From NCBI GenBank assembly GCA_050084515.1, contig CM114271.1:37634001-37698000 (forward strand): DNA of 64,000 bases. The letters run 5' to 3'. The stretch is from Blasia pusilla. Taxonomy: Eukaryota > Marchantiophyta > Marchantiopsida > Blasiales. The notes under the pieces are model-generated. The model was not told where the DNA came from and ran no database searches. It worked only from the letters and a program-made list of their open reading frames with translations. Position numbers and translations under genes: made by a program. Below, one piece after another: positions 1 to 12,239 of this stretch (its first letter is position 1; each line of letters begins with the position of its first letter).

Positions 1-643
1 GTATATCTTATTGCGATTCACAAGACTCTTGTAAGTGAGAAATAATTCAAAAATATTTTTTTCACATAACAATATGTTTATGAAAATTTTTAAAAATGTG
101 ATATTTAATTTTGGTTGAACCTTATAAAGGATTTCGATAGATATTCTCATATCGTTTTGATATCATGTACAAGCATGCTAAAGAAACATAATTGATGCAA
201 TATGACTCTCACTTACACATACCATTATAGAGAACGAAAATTTGCAATGAGAGAATTAAAAGGAGCTGGTCCCTTTCTTAAATATGTAGGGTATGTACAA
301 GGAAATTTTACCCTAACTATAGTCTTTAGCTATACTAACTATGGTTTACTAATCGTAGTGAAAATAATCGTGCTTAATAAATTAATTAGGATTAATTTTT
401 CCTAGTTTGTGTGACTATGAAGTATAGTAGATCATATATCCAATGTGCTTCACTACAACTTAATCTTCAATAGAACCATGATAGACTTTTTGTGTGAATT
501 ATAGTTCAAGCATTCTTTGTACCTACCTTTGTATATAGAGAGTGGGATGATGTTCTGATCCTTTTTATGGATATTCTCATTCTTCATTTTTATGCAAGTA
601 GCTTTCTTCTCTTTATAAGTGTTTATCCTTCATGTTGGTCTTG

Positions 644-866
644 TAGAGTTAATAATCTATATTATTATGGGAGACTGCCTTCTTGATTTGCAAACACTTC
701 TCTGCTTGACTCATGGCAATTGGGCAGCAAGAAAATGTTTCACATGCTACGGGCAGCAAGAAAAAATTTTGAATTTATGTGAAACATCCTTAATCTCTTC
801 CCTTCACGGGCTATACACGAGCTCTTCAAACACTTTTTCCACTACATCGCACGGATACTTGACTAG
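644..866 (+). mobile_element. Helitron-like 3' end, copy 1
   Basis: This segment matches, in reverse complement and almost throughout, the segment at 2564-2784, and its last ~90 bases resemble the two arms near 25.64-25.98 kb. All copies end in CTAG followed by T, just downstream of a CGCACGG-type sequence. The best copy (25709-25735) has a clear short hairpin eight bases before CTAG, which is the known arrangement of plant Helitron 3' ends. Here the hairpin itself is degraded. No RepHel helicase coding sequence is visible, so this is a non-autonomous or truncated copy. Confidence 0.5.
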
Positions 867-1075
867 TTTCTACATATTATAAGAGCTTTGAAGAGTATAA
901 AGAATCCTTTGGTAAGAGGCAGATCTCTAAATAGAGCAAGGAAAGATTTGTAGATAGGAGAATTTGATCCCTTGAGAAAAATTTTCTTGGAGAGATCAAA
1001 AAATTAATTTAAAGGCCAAGACAATCTTGTTAGAAAATTATAAATTGTATGTCTTCATGGAAAATCTTGGTTTTG

Positions 1076-1094
1076 AAAAAAAAAAAAAAAAAAA
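1076..1094. repeat. poly(A) run, 19 A
   Basis: An uninterrupted run of 19 A. It could be a retroposon tail or simple slippage; no coding sequence is recognisable upstream. Confidence 0.7.
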
Positions 1095-1894
1095 TCTATG
1101 ATATTTCAGTCTCACAACAATGAAATCGAATACCTTGAATAATGGGTCAAATTAAGTGTTTATACTAAGAAATTAGACTAGACTTCCAATTTAAGTTTTT
1201 TAATCTATAAATATTGAACTTTTCTACTTTTTTGATATCTAAATTAATGCTGGTTATAACTGGAGATAAATTAGATCCAATCCATTGATCATATTCAAAC
1301 TCCTGTATTTTATCTATTGTTATAATTTCATGGGTTTCTAGTTTTGAACCTTAAAGTACACAACATCAAGAAATTGTATAATTTTTTCTTTAAAGAAACG
1401 CTCAATTTCAAATTTGGCAAAGTTGTAGTAAGTTGGGCCTCAAAGAAATAGCCAACTTTTGCCTTATCGGAAAAAAAAATTGAATACCAAGAAACACCGG
1501 TAAAAACATGTATGTTAATTTGGCTAAATAATTTTCTTGTAAATTCTCGAATGGAATCCTCCTGATCATTGTCTTCATACAATAAAGAAAAGGATAATCT
1601 CTAATTATATGTATACCTACTTTTCATCTTTTTATTTATACAAACTAGTTCCCTTCATTGTATTTGTGTATGTATATATGAGTGTTGGTCTTATAGGATT
1701 AGCAATTTCTACACCAATAAATTTTGAACTTCTTCCATTATATGGCATGCGATATCCATCATGTTCACAAATTTTGGGATAAAAATTTATAAGTCATGCC
1801 TTTGTTTTTATAAACCAAATATATTTCCAACTCCAATTGAATTAATCAAGACAACTTCATAATGTTTTTCTTGAAGGAGGTCATTATATTGACG

Positions 1895-1955
1895 AAATCT
1901 TTGTTTCTAGGATGGATTTGCCTAAATGGCAAATCCATCCTAGAAACAAAGATTT
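1895..1955. repeat. Perfect 28-bp-arm hairpin
   Basis: The arms 1895-1922 and 1928-1955 are exact reverse complements over 28 bases, separated by a 5-base loop TAAAT. The foldback would be perfect double-stranded RNA if transcribed, longer and more perfect than a usual microRNA precursor stem. It is either a very young foldback duplication or a short inverted-repeat element. It lies between the two inverted Helitron-like copies. Confidence 0.9.
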
Positions 1956-2563
1956 TTACGTTATATGGTAGAGATTCAAATACATTATCTTTGCAAGAGA
2001 AGAATATGCCATTTGAAAGAAACTACATCAAATGGTCACGCAATGAAATTGGGAAGTATTTTTGGAATTTCGATATAATATGCATTTAGAAGCTTGATAT
2101 GAAATCGGCATTGTCAACAAATGATATGTTGGCAACATTTATGTTGAGAGAGGTATTGCAAAGGTGATATATTTAGGATTTATTCCTCCATTAACTCGAT
2201 TTTATTTTACATTACTAGGGCACCGCTAGCTTACTAGATAATAGAAGAATGTGTTTTGGGGTATTTTAACCTCAATGAGAGGAGAGATAGTGAGATAGCA
2301 TAATTATAGTTAATGAGTTGAAATTTCCACGTGAAAGAAGAATTTATGAAAAGATATTATTTTAATTTTTTAATTAAAATAAAATAAAATTTAGAGACTA
2401 TCTTAAAACAATCAAGTAAATTACCAACCAATTTTCGGTAATCCCAGGATATGAGTAAACCTAGCCGGTTTCGTATCCAAATAGTCGAGAAAAAATTGCC
2501 TTGAATTGACCCGTCTACACTATTAAGAGAAGGTGGGTTTGGAGAATCCCTCCTCTTGCTACA

Positions 2564-2784
2564 CTAGTAAGGCGTTCATGCCCTGCAAAAGAAATAAAAA
2601 AAATGTTTAAGAGATAGTGTATAGTTCGGGAAAGGAAGAGATTACTGACGATGAACACAAATTCAAATTTTTCTTGCTGCACATAACATGTGAAACATTT
2701 TTTGCTGTCCAATTATTACGTGTCAAATAGATAAATGTTTGCAAACCAAAAAACACCATAATAATATAATATAGATTGACAAGT
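2564..2784 (-). mobile_element. Helitron-like 3' end, copy 2 (inverted)
   Basis: Reverse complement of the 644-866 copy, with substitutions and small indels throughout. On the minus strand it ends at CTAG (2564-2567) followed by T. With copy 1 it forms a large imperfect inverted repeat of about 220-bp arms enclosing 1.7 kb. The terminal hairpin is degenerate here. Independent insertions or an inverted duplication are both possible. Confidence 0.5.
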
Positions 2785-3947
2785 TGCATTCCAATATTAA
2801 AATTGAGGAGACGAAATTAAATTCAAAGGTAGGCCGGACGGTCGAAATAAAGGAGGAAGAAAAGGAGAGGAAACCGTAAAATAGATTTTTTTAAAATAAA
2901 AGATTTATTGCCCGGGCATAGCACTAATAATACTCTAATTTCTTTTTACAGATGATATAAAACCGGAATGACCGTTCCCGGATGGACAATACCGGCAATT
3001 TACCGGTTCTCACGAGAAGCCTCCGCCGGGAAAACTGCTTTGAGTCGAAGTTCTTGTATGACGTCGTCAGTTAGCGCAGATGTCAGCACGTGCAAAATCT
3101 GGAGCCGTTGCGATTGCGGCCGTGTACACTAGACATTCGTAGTTCGTTCGATTTGTGGGGTGGCTTTGAGGTAGAGGAGGAACGCCTCATTATTATGGCT
3201 GTCAGCTCGGGAGGGGGCCGTTTCTCATGGTTGCGAACTTGCGAATGTGTGTGTATGGGTGTTAGGGTTTCTACGGGTGGAATCCTCGAATCGCAGTCAT
3301 CGTCATCATGGGTAACGGAGGCACTGGGATCGGTTGGATCTGCGACTAATGTACTGTACCGGAGCTCCGTTCCGTTTCGGGGGAGATACGCTGCAGCACT
3401 GCTGCAGATCTGCTGGGCCGTTGAGTTCAGAACCTATTCAACGCACATCAGACAGTTCTGAAAGCTTAATTATTACTACAAGTGCTCACGTCCTCTACAG
3501 CGATGCCAATGAATGCGAGGCCTGCCCCGCCGAGATGGATCGATTGATTGCTTACAGAGTAGACCGAGCCTTTTGACCGACGCCAGAGTCGGCTCAGCCG
3601 GGGCCCGGGAGTTCCATATAGACCTAACGTTCCTTCAGGTTTTGACTCTTTGAGTCCCCCTCTTTGTAGACCGTTTTTATCGAAGTGCATCTTTGTTTTT
3701 TTATAGACCTACGAGTATAGTATGTATCATGCCAACAATGACGAATTTAGTTACTAGTCCTCATCAATCATAAATGACAGACAAGAAGGGCACCGGTCCG
3801 TGGCTGTTGCTGTGCCACGACAATCAATGACAGGAGCGACTTTGAGGAATCATTCTCTCCTCTCTTTCCACCACCCGGAGAAATTTCGTCAAAGGGCGTC
3901 CTTCTCGCTTGCGATTCGCGCTCGGTGTCGTGCGCCAAGGGGCCACC

Positions 3948-4223
3948 ATGAGCGCTTCCAATGATAAAGTGGCCCCGCTTTCGCCCGGTTTGGAGCAGGC
4001 ATCTTTTCTCGCATCCCTGAAACGAACACTCATTTACTGCACGCCTTTGTCAAGAATAAATGGCACATATGAGTCCATCAAAGCCGAGAAAACAACCACG
4101 CCTCCAGAGTCCAGACACGAATCCGAATCGGAACCGAGCGACCGAGAAAGCTCGTCGCTACTTGAGGCGGAGCACCGGCGCATTTGCGCGGTGATGCCAT
4201 TTCCCATTCCCTTCCACGAGTAG
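3948..4223 (+). CDS. Hypothetical 91-residue frame
   Basis: I chose the ATG at 3948 because its context, GCCACCATGA, is an unusually good eukaryotic start; an in-frame ATG at 3909 has a poor context. The product is Ser/Glu-rich in its middle and C-terminal half (an ESESEPSDRESSS-like acidic run), suggesting a disordered region. No transmembrane segment, signal peptide or known domain is visible. It may be a first exon that continues by splicing rather than a complete protein. No function is assigned. Confidence 0.22.
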   Translation: MSASNDKVAPLSPGLEQASFLASLKRTLIYCTPLSRINGTYESIKAEKTTTPPESRHESESEPSDRESSSLLEAEHRRICAVMPFPIPFHE

Positions 4224-5214
4224 GCTCGGCTCACTCGCACTCGAGAACACAGACGACGAAAAGGGCGCCCGAAGCGGACGACTTCCATAGTCCTCCCAGA
4301 TGTTCGGTACCGCCCCTACTTCTCCATGACCGAATCTGCCCGCTACTTGCCGCCGAATACAGGGGACAAGCTTCCGCAGTATCCTATTCTCGTACTGCCG
4401 AGCGCCGAGGTGCTGTCAGGTACTCCTTAGCTAAACACGTACGGCCATCTCTGCGTTCCCCACTCCGACCACTCCACCTCAGGTTTCCCGAAGCCAAACG
4501 TCCAAGATCGTACCTACTCCCGGAAGTACGCCGCAGTACAGCGCGAATTTTCGCTGCTGGCAGTTCTCGATTTCGACATCAACTGAATCTTAATTAATTA
4601 CTCCTCTCCTCCATACCCCTGTCTCGATTGGCCGTCTGTAGCGAGCAATGAACGGGGAAGATCCGGGGTTTAGTGTATTCGTAGCCGGCAGTTTTTTTAA
4701 ATTGCCGTCTTTGCTCGAGAGAGGCCGGCGGAGATTCCGGCATATATGACCGAGTTCCCGGAAGTTGGCAGAGCAGAGCCGGAAACTCCCCGGGACTTTC
4801 AGAGGCTCGACCAGAATTACACCGGCGACGGGAGGAGACACCTGAAATTGACCGATTTTATATTCCGGGATCACGGGATACTACTGGAACAGTTTCCGGC
4901 AACCGGGAAACTGATGAGTTTTTATTGGAGGGGAAATGGAGGGACGGATATGCACTCTTGTGGCAGTTAAAAATCCTGGCCGCACAATAGAGGGTTTTCC
5001 AAAACCCCAAAATCCGCCGCATCCTAAACCTTCAGCCTGCCCCTCCAGAACCGTTCGATGCCTCATCCGACGACACTGAGCAAACCCGAGGTGCCGCGAT
5101 TCCCGCGAACAGGGGTGAGAGGGTGGGGAGTCTGGGCCCTGGGGACCGTGGGGGTATCTCCTCTCCCGGCTCATTGTGCACGCTGCTGCTCTAGCCTCTA
5201 AGCCGCGGCTCTCC

Positions 5215-5545
5215 GATTTTGCACTCTTGCTCTTGCACCTTCGATTGCTCTCGCGCCTTTTCCTGCTGACTCGCTCTTGCACCTTCGATTGCCATCGCGC
5301 CCTTGCCTGCTGAGCGCTCTTGTTGTTCGCGCTCTTGCACCTTAGATCGCTGCCAGGCTCATTGTGCGAGGGTTGCTCTCGCTGTAAGCCGCTCCGATTT
5401 TGCACTCCGCCGCCGACTCACTCTTGCACCTTCGAGGCTCGATTGGTGTCGCGCTCTTGGTCGTTGGGAACATCGCTGCGTTCTTGCATGGTTAGGACGC
5501 TCTTGCCTGGTATTGTGCGCTCTTGCTCGTTGATGCGCTCTTCCC
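5215..5545. repeat. CTCTTGC-rich imperfect repeat
   Basis: The phrase GCTCTTGCACCTTCGATTG and variants recur at about 5229, 5272, 5329 and 5421, with extra CGCTCTTG copies between. Spacing is irregular (40-90 bp), so this is a cluster of short motifs rather than a clean tandem array. It sits about 700 bp upstream of the hAT transposase start. Subterminal motif clusters of this kind are transposase binding sites in some hAT elements, but I cannot show that it belongs to the element. Confidence 0.55.
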
Positions 5546-6217
5546 GCTATTATGTAATCGCTTTTTTAGTGCCCGTTTCCTTTTTTTTGCGTTGAGAGCG
5601 ATCGTTCGAACGTGTCTTTTCTTGCCGAACTTCGCCGCTTTCGTTCTGCTGCAACTCATAGTTGTGTCTCTCACTTTGACATGCTTCCGCTCTTGGAGTT
5701 CGAAAGTGATATTCTCTAAACCTTATCACCGGCGTTCATAGGTCTCTTGCGCCTTGTACCCACGCTTTTGCTCTTGTTTGCGGTTCCGTAGTTCGCGCCG
5801 CAAGATCTCTTGTTGCCTTGTAACCACGCCGCTAGCAATCTTTGTGTCATTTGCAAAGCCCTAGTCATGCCGAATGTCCTCACCCGGATGTCTCCTTGAT
5901 GATGAATTTGGTCGAGCTTGATTATGGCATCGATTGAGATCGATTGCTCTCATTGTTGTAGCTTTTTGTTTGCATCTACATCAGAGATCCTTTGTTGCTC
6001 ATAACTTGTGCATTGGGGCAAAGATAGGCTTCTTCTTGACTTCATTAGTTTAAGACATTTAGAGTCGTAGTTTCTGTGCTTGACGATGTGAGTGGGTTCA
6101 GATTGTGGCATTCTACACCTCTTACTCCTAGCACTATTCATAATACCCTCACACACGGCCTCTGTGTACTCTCGACTCAAGACTTTTGACTTTGCCCTAC
6201 TTTGGATTGGGTTTGGT

Positions 6218-8449
6218 ATGGCTAAACGCCAGAGAACCATGAATGAATTGCTCTCAAAGGAGGTTCCAAAGGAACAACTTGATATCATAGCTTTGTCGGG
6301 ATCATCTGATGAGAGGGAAGACCAGAGTACGTTAGGCAGCACTCCATCCATACCTGAGAAAAATCGTGTAGCTTGGAAGGATGTGTGGTATACAATGTAT
6401 GATTGGATCAGCTTTGATAAAACAAGTGGGAGGATCCATTGTAATGTATGTAGAAAGGGTAAGGGAAAGAGTGTATTTGCTAGGGATGGTGCAATCAATT
6501 GTAAAGTTTCGGCATTCATAGATCATGCAAAATCGAACGAGCATGTAAAGCTTGCTTGGGCAGCCAATGGAGGTAAGAAATCTATGGCAAAGGCCATCGC
6601 CACATCCAACCGAACCTGTGAGGTCGCACTCTTGACTTTATTCAAGTGTGCATATTTTCTTGCAAAGGAGGCCATGCCCTTCTCAAAATTCACGGGTCTC
6701 TGTAAATTGTTGCTTGCTGTGAATGCACCTATCACCAGGGACCTTTATCAAGATGAAAAGAGTTGTAGTGACATGTGTTTTTTCATTAGCCAAATTTTGA
6801 TGAAGAGGACTCTAGCTAGAGTTCAATCATCTCCTTTCTTTGGGATTTTGATCGACGAATCTACAGATATTTCGGTGACAGGGCATTTAGTTGTGTTTGC
6901 AACATTCATAGAAGAGGGTCAAGCTGAGTGTTGTTTTCTAGGGCTGATTCGTTGTGAATCTAAATGTTCTAATGCTATCACTAATACTTTGTTGGAGTTT
7001 ATGAAAGATGGAGGGCTAGAGTATACCAAAATGGTTGGATTTGGTTCAGATGGGGCCTCTACAATGGTAGGTAGCCAAATTGGGGTAGCTTCTCAATTGA
7101 AGCAAAAGGTAAACCCGTTTCTACTCTCTGTACATTGTGTAGCGCACAGAACCAATCTTGTCGCTTTAACAAGCAAAGAAGAGCACTGATTGTAAAGTCA
7201 TTTCAACAGAAATTGATTCTATTTTGAATGCCGTGAGGGGTATTTCAAAAGGTCATCAAAGAGGAAAGCTAACCTAGCATCACTTCAAGAGAAGTTGAAT
7301 GACTCTCAACGAGTTATGAAGAGGTATCATAAAATAAGATGGTTGTCACGTTGGCAGGCTGTATGTACATTGTGTGATTCACTTGAGTCTCAGATTGACA
7401 TACTTTAGGATATTTCCCCTTCGTAAGATGATGGCAATGCCTCAAATTTATACAACAAGTTAAGATCATTCAAATGATCTATCGTTATATTTTTAGCTGA
7501 TATTCTTTCCAACCTTGCTAACTTGAGCAAGATTTTCCAATACAAGTTTGTTGATGTTAGTACTATTGGCAACATTGTTACTTCAGAGATTGCTTCTATT
7601 ACCATGAATTTTGTGATGGAAAGTCAAGATTTGAATGCATCTTTATTTTCGGAAGAAACAGGTTATCATATCCTACCTGATTTTGGTCCCCCCGATGGAT
7701 ATCTTAGACGTTTGCAATCAGAGATTAGGGGTAATAAGTTTCATAGCATAGAAATGTTGAGAGACCGCACAGGCAAGGATTTGGAATCTGCTCTCTTATT
7801 TCAAAAGTCATATGCTGAAAGTGTTTGTTTAGCATTGCAAGAAAGATTCAGGGACAACAATCTTATTGGTGCAATGAGGATTTTGAACCCATTGCACATG
7901 CCCTCTCGGCAAGTTGGGTTAAATAGCTGGGGATGTAAGGACTTGGAAGATTTGTGTGCACATTTTGGATGTGAGTTACCATTGAGGGGACATCTCCAAC
8001 CCTCTGTCATAAATTCTGCTGCTGTGAAGCAAGAATTTCAGTCATTCAAGTTGATGGCTACAACCGAGTGGAAAGATCGCAATTTCCGAGACTTATGGGC
8101 AATGGTGAGTTGGAGCCCCACTTTACAATGTAAGTTTGCTAACTTGCTTGTTTTGGCTAATGTTGCAAGGGTTCAATGTGTTAGCACTGCCATATGTGAG
8201 AGGGCTTTTTCAATTCAGAATTTGATCAAGACTAAGACTCGTAATCGACTAGGTACTAAACATCTAGATGTTGTATTAAGGATTGCTTTAGAAGGACCTA
8301 CAAGTGACTATGACGACATGTTGTCTCAATCTGTCATATTATGGAAGACTTCTGCTAATTTTAGGTACTTGTATTCTAATCCTGATCGATACATGAACCC
8401 TCAAGCAGAAACAGAATGTGGTGCCCCATCGGTTGACTTGTTAGGTTGA
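6218..8449 (+). pseudogene. hAT-superfamily transposase, broken
   Basis: Cut-and-paste DNA transposase. Starting at the ATG at 6218, residues ~53-114 form a BED/TTF-type zinc finger with C75-x2-C78 and H103-x5-H109. An RNase H-fold core follows, with IDESTD (212-217), GFGSDGASTM (274-283) and HCVAHRTNL (306-314), all typical of hAT proteins of the animal ZNF862/C17orf113-like type. The frame stops at 7187 (TGA). The middle (7190-7522) is carried in two shifted frames that include the conserved IRWLSRWQAV. The original frame resumes after a TGA near 7470 and runs to 8449, with the C-terminal dimerisation motif (VSTAICERAFS ... RNRLG) at about 8180-8260. Total length of ~740 codons is normal for the family. 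I did not find convincing terminal inverted repeats or an 8-bp target duplication. Confidence 0.85.
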
Positions 8450-8529
8450 TGTGAGTTTTTTTTGTAGGACTTAGAGCCCTTCTATAACACTTGGAGCTTA
8501 GAAGCTCCAAATATTATAGAGGGGCATGA

Positions 8530-10555
8530 TCCTTGGCTCCCAGCGGGGGGGAGGCTTGGCCAGGAGTTCAACCCTGCCAAGGATATCTCAAGGTAGAGAG
8601 CATAACATTTCCTTCATGCAAATTTTGGAAGGGAGGTTTTGCTCCAAGGTAAACAGATACAAGGTAGATGATGAGGTGAAGGTAAAAAGAAGAAAAAAAT
8701 GTGAAAGTAGAAGAGAGAAAAGGTGAAGGAAAAAAAGAAAAAAAGGCTTGTTTCATACATGCCGGAAATTGGCAGCCGACTCAGAAAACACCCATAAACT
8801 AGATGGGTCCATTTCCAAAGTACCAGAAACAAAATGGGTTCCTTTTGAATAAATTCGGATAAAAACCGTCTGAAAAAAAAAAAACTAGTTTTTTTACTGC
8901 CTTGTTCTAATAATACCAGCCAGGACCGGCTAGGAAAAAAAAGAGCCGACTTGATAATCTAAATAGCAGAAATCGGCTGACAGATTAAAAAAATCTCCCC
9001 GGACCCTGGTAGCGAGACGCAACCGGAGAACCTACGGCGCTGCATCAATGGATCCGGGATGCTCGCACATGACACGTACCGTAGCGTAGGCCGGGCTTTC
9101 CGCTTCTTTCCGAGTGCGCGCGGAAGCTCAAGCTCTTCTTGTCCCTTCTTCGGAAGTTCGGCTCCCGATAAATATGCACCTGATATTGGGAAATACGAAA
9201 TTATGCGGCCATTTTAAGAAATAACGAAATTCCTTTCGCTGCTTTAAAATCCGGGAAAATGTGCGTAGAGTGTAGGACTTTCTGGCGAAGGTTAAGGACT
9301 TTTTTAATCGGACATCGGGACCTCCTCCACGACCAAATGATCACCTTCGGAATATTTAAAGAAAGGACCTTTTTCATCCTTCCCATCACACGTGGCATGT
9401 TCTTTCTCGTGGACGTTCTTTTATGTTTAATAAATAAATAAATAAATAAATGTCAAGTGGATGTGAAAGAGCTTTACAGCCATTTGTCAAACTGATAAAA
9501 TAAAATATCACTTTTAATGGTGCCCAAATATTTCCTTCTTGTTTGTCATCTATGTGTTTGGACATAATAGGCCGTGAAAGATATTTCATAAATGGTTTTG
9601 GGTAAAACATTTCTGATAGAGGATTTTCTTTTCTGTTTTCCTGACACAATTCGTGCAGTTAAAATATCCACTAACTACACATCGAATTCAACTCGTCAAA
9701 CTCCCCAAGATCGAATGGTGTATACACACCATTCTATCATTGTGAAAAGCAACCTCTTACACGTACATGAAGTCCTCATCTATACTAGGAGCGGTTTTCC
9801 TCATCTGTACGACATATCTGGAGAATTTTCCACATATCTTTTGAATCGTGGTAGGGGGGGGCATTCAAGAAACGGGGCTTTAGGGCATCCCACGGTCCCC
9901 TCACGGGTCCTAACTGGGAAGACTTAATCGTAGAGTCAAGAACACCAAGGATTCATTCTCCCATTAAGGTAGAATCTTCTTGCCCCGGTGTGACTAGAAT
10001 TGGTTGGACTTTGACTGGATGAATTAAGAAATCCATTTAAGTTGTTAAAGTGTTATCTAGACCTCTAATAAATTGGAAAATACAAACGCCTAACCAAAAG
10101 ATAAATGTGAGAAGAAGTATCCGATTCGCTGTTTTGATTTTTACGTTCTCGTTCAATGTGTTGGAGAAAAGATTCACCACCACGAAGCATTTTGTTCCCA
10201 TTGTATCTTGAGCATACCTAGAATAAGTTTCAAGTTTTCCCTTTCATATGAGAGGTCATTGAGATCTTCACAAAATGTGCTAGAAAATGAAAAGCAATAG
10301 CCCCTGGTGGAGGAACGTTTAAAGGAGAATCGTTGTGAGATGAACTCACTTATCTTGAGCATGTAACAATTAATTTCCCCTAACGATCATGAGAAGATGA
10401 CGAATTACTGTCAAATCGACTTGTTCCACTTGGAGAATGTAAAGATTCTTATGTTAGAAAATCCTTGTATTCTTAGTGTTCTATTTCTTGTTTTCATGAA
10501 TCCCACTCAATATCCTACAAAGGATGATTGGGATGTCACACTTATGGACAAAAAC
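8530..10555. other. No gene seen
   Basis: 8530-9000 is purine-rich on the plus strand. 9000-9180 is a short GC-rich patch. 9200-10555 holds short unsupported frames only. I see no domain, RNA gene or element boundary other than the small microsatellite listed separately. Confidence 0.5.
9428..9451. repeat. (AATA)n microsatellite
   Basis: About six uninterrupted copies of a TAAA/AATA tetranucleotide. Confidence 0.9.
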
Positions 10556-10559
10556 ATAT

Positions 10560-11720
10560 ATTAGATTGTTGGGGGAATCATAGTGCATAGGCAAAGAGGG
10601 ATCCCTTTTGAGCTTACACCAAGAAAGAGTTCTCTAGATGTAAGTCTAGGTTTTATGCATGACTCACAAAAAAGGAGGAAATTTAAAGGCTTGTTGAGAA
10701 AAAGACTTGCGTATTTTTCATCTTTTCCAAGCATATGATATTGACCCAAAACTTTGTCTACTTGTTCATGGGAGGTTTTCCAACAACATTGCAAAATTTC
10801 ACCCTAAATTGAGGACCAACCCAAACCCTTATAAGATTTACTATGGAACTTAGGGACTTAGGTTGTAGGTATTTCTCATCTTTTCCACATATATGATCTT
10901 TACTTGAAACTTATTTCACTTGTTGATGGAAGTAATTCCAACATTGCTGAAAATTTTCAACCTTATGGAAAGACTAACCCAAACCCTAAAAATAAAAAGG
11001 TATTTCTAGACTAACGTGATAAGATTTAATAACAAAAAAGGACTCTATATTTTTCATCTTTTCCAACTAAATAATCTTGACCTAAAACTTTTTATATTTC
11101 TTCATGGGAGTGTTTCCATTCCTCAAAAAAATTCAACCAAAATGGGATTCCAAAACTAACCCTAAAAATGAAGAGGTCTTTCTAGATTTCTACGATAAGA
11201 TTTTCTAAGGAAAGAGGACTTATGTATTTTTTTCATCTTTTTCAGGTATATAATCTTGACCTAAAATGTTATCTTGTTGTTGGTGTGAGTGTTTCCAACA
11301 ATCTTGGAAACTTGCATGGCAATTGGAAGTTCCATCCATGACTTAAAAATTAAGAGGTTATTCTAGATCTACGAGAGTAGGTTTAATAAGAAAAAAAGGT
11401 TTGTATATTTTTCATCTTTTCCACATGTATGATCTTGACTTGAAATATTATTTTACACTTGATGAGAATTTTTCCAAAAACCTGAAATTTTTTTATCTCA
11501 GATAGAAGATCAATCCAAACGCTGAAAATGAAAAGATGAATGTGGACCTACGCAATGAAATTTACTAAGAAAAAAAATGATTTTTCATGTTTTCTATGTA
11601 TATGATCTTAATCTGAAGTTTTGTTGATCGAAGCGTTTTCTAACATCTTGCAAATTTGCATGGAAAATTGAAGTGACATCCAAAGCCTAAAAATAAAAGA
11701 GTCATTCTAGATCTAGGTGT
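10560..11720 (-). repeat. ~178-bp satellite array, minus orientation
   Basis: The phrase TTTTCATCTTTTCC followed by ATGATCTTGACCT recurs with its first anchor at 10719, 10877, 11055, 11234, 11413 and 11586, i.e. spacings of 158, 178, 179, 179 and 173 bp. Each unit carries the same order of blocks (TTTCCAACA, CCAACCCAAACCCTAAAAAT, TCTAGAyCTACG). Units differ at many positions, so the array is old. Its reverse complement matches the arrays at 12.24-14.45 and 15.53-16.11 kb: CAAGATCA, ACTTGGACAAGATGAAAAA and the order of blocks all coincide. Confidence 0.85.
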
Positions 11721-12239
11721 TATTCTACGAAACTAGTTTTCCTCACTATTTTTTTTTGTTTTGCATGGGCTTATATTTTGTAATGAATTTTGAGCAACTT
11801 CATTAATGGTTGTCCCAATTTTTTGATTGTAATGTGTGGATAGTTTAGTGATATTTTAACTTTTTGATTCACTAATCAACAAAAATTTACATATAGCTAA
11901 TCTAAAAGTTATCATAATTACATCCTAGACAAATGTTTTGTAACCAATTTTTGGCAGTGTTACTATTAGTTTGTTGGAGGTATTTTGTCATTGTTATGTA
12001 TGCGTAGTTTTATGATATATTTATTTTCTCTATCCACTAATCCTTGTATTAATCCTTATATGACATTACTTGTAAGGACTTGTAAGGGAGCATGCGACGC
12101 ACGGATCCTCGTTTAATAAGTTAGGTTTCAAGGACACTCTCCTTATCTATCTCTCTATTTTAATCGAATTAGCTGTGACCAAAAGTACTTTTGAGGAAGT
12201 AATGACACTTCTAAAACACAAGAGCAGCTAAATAATAGC
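11721..12239. other. Junction between opposite satellite arrays, no gene
   Basis: AT-rich sequence in which the minus-orientation satellite ends and the plus-orientation satellite has not clearly begun. A sequence ending ...GACGCACGGATCC near 12100 faintly resembles a Helitron hairpin but lacks the CTAG end. Confidence 0.45.

Larger units (their letters stand above)
2940..5760. other. GC-rich island with short open frames, no recognised gene
   Basis: This stretch is clearly richer in G+C and CpG than its AT-rich surroundings and contains several overlapping short frames on both strands. None shows a domain I recognise. A possible splice donor (CAG|GTACTC at about 4420) follows a frame that reads in a protein-like way from about 4290. 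It could be the promoter and first exons of a host gene, or GC-rich 5' sequence belonging to the hAT element that follows. Confidence 0.3.

Noticed and set aside
5109-8580. hAT terminal inverted repeats (CAGGGGTG near 5109, AACCCTG near 8567)
   Set aside because: The two do not pair beyond a few bases and no matching 8-bp duplication flanks them.
8568-8832. Minus-strand frames rich in Phe/Ser (FFFFSFTFSL)
   Set aside because: Translation of a purine-rich simple stretch; low complexity rather than membrane protein.
12086-12120. Helitron 3' end near GACGCACGGATCC
   Set aside because: The hairpin resemblance is partial and no CTAG end follows at the right distance.
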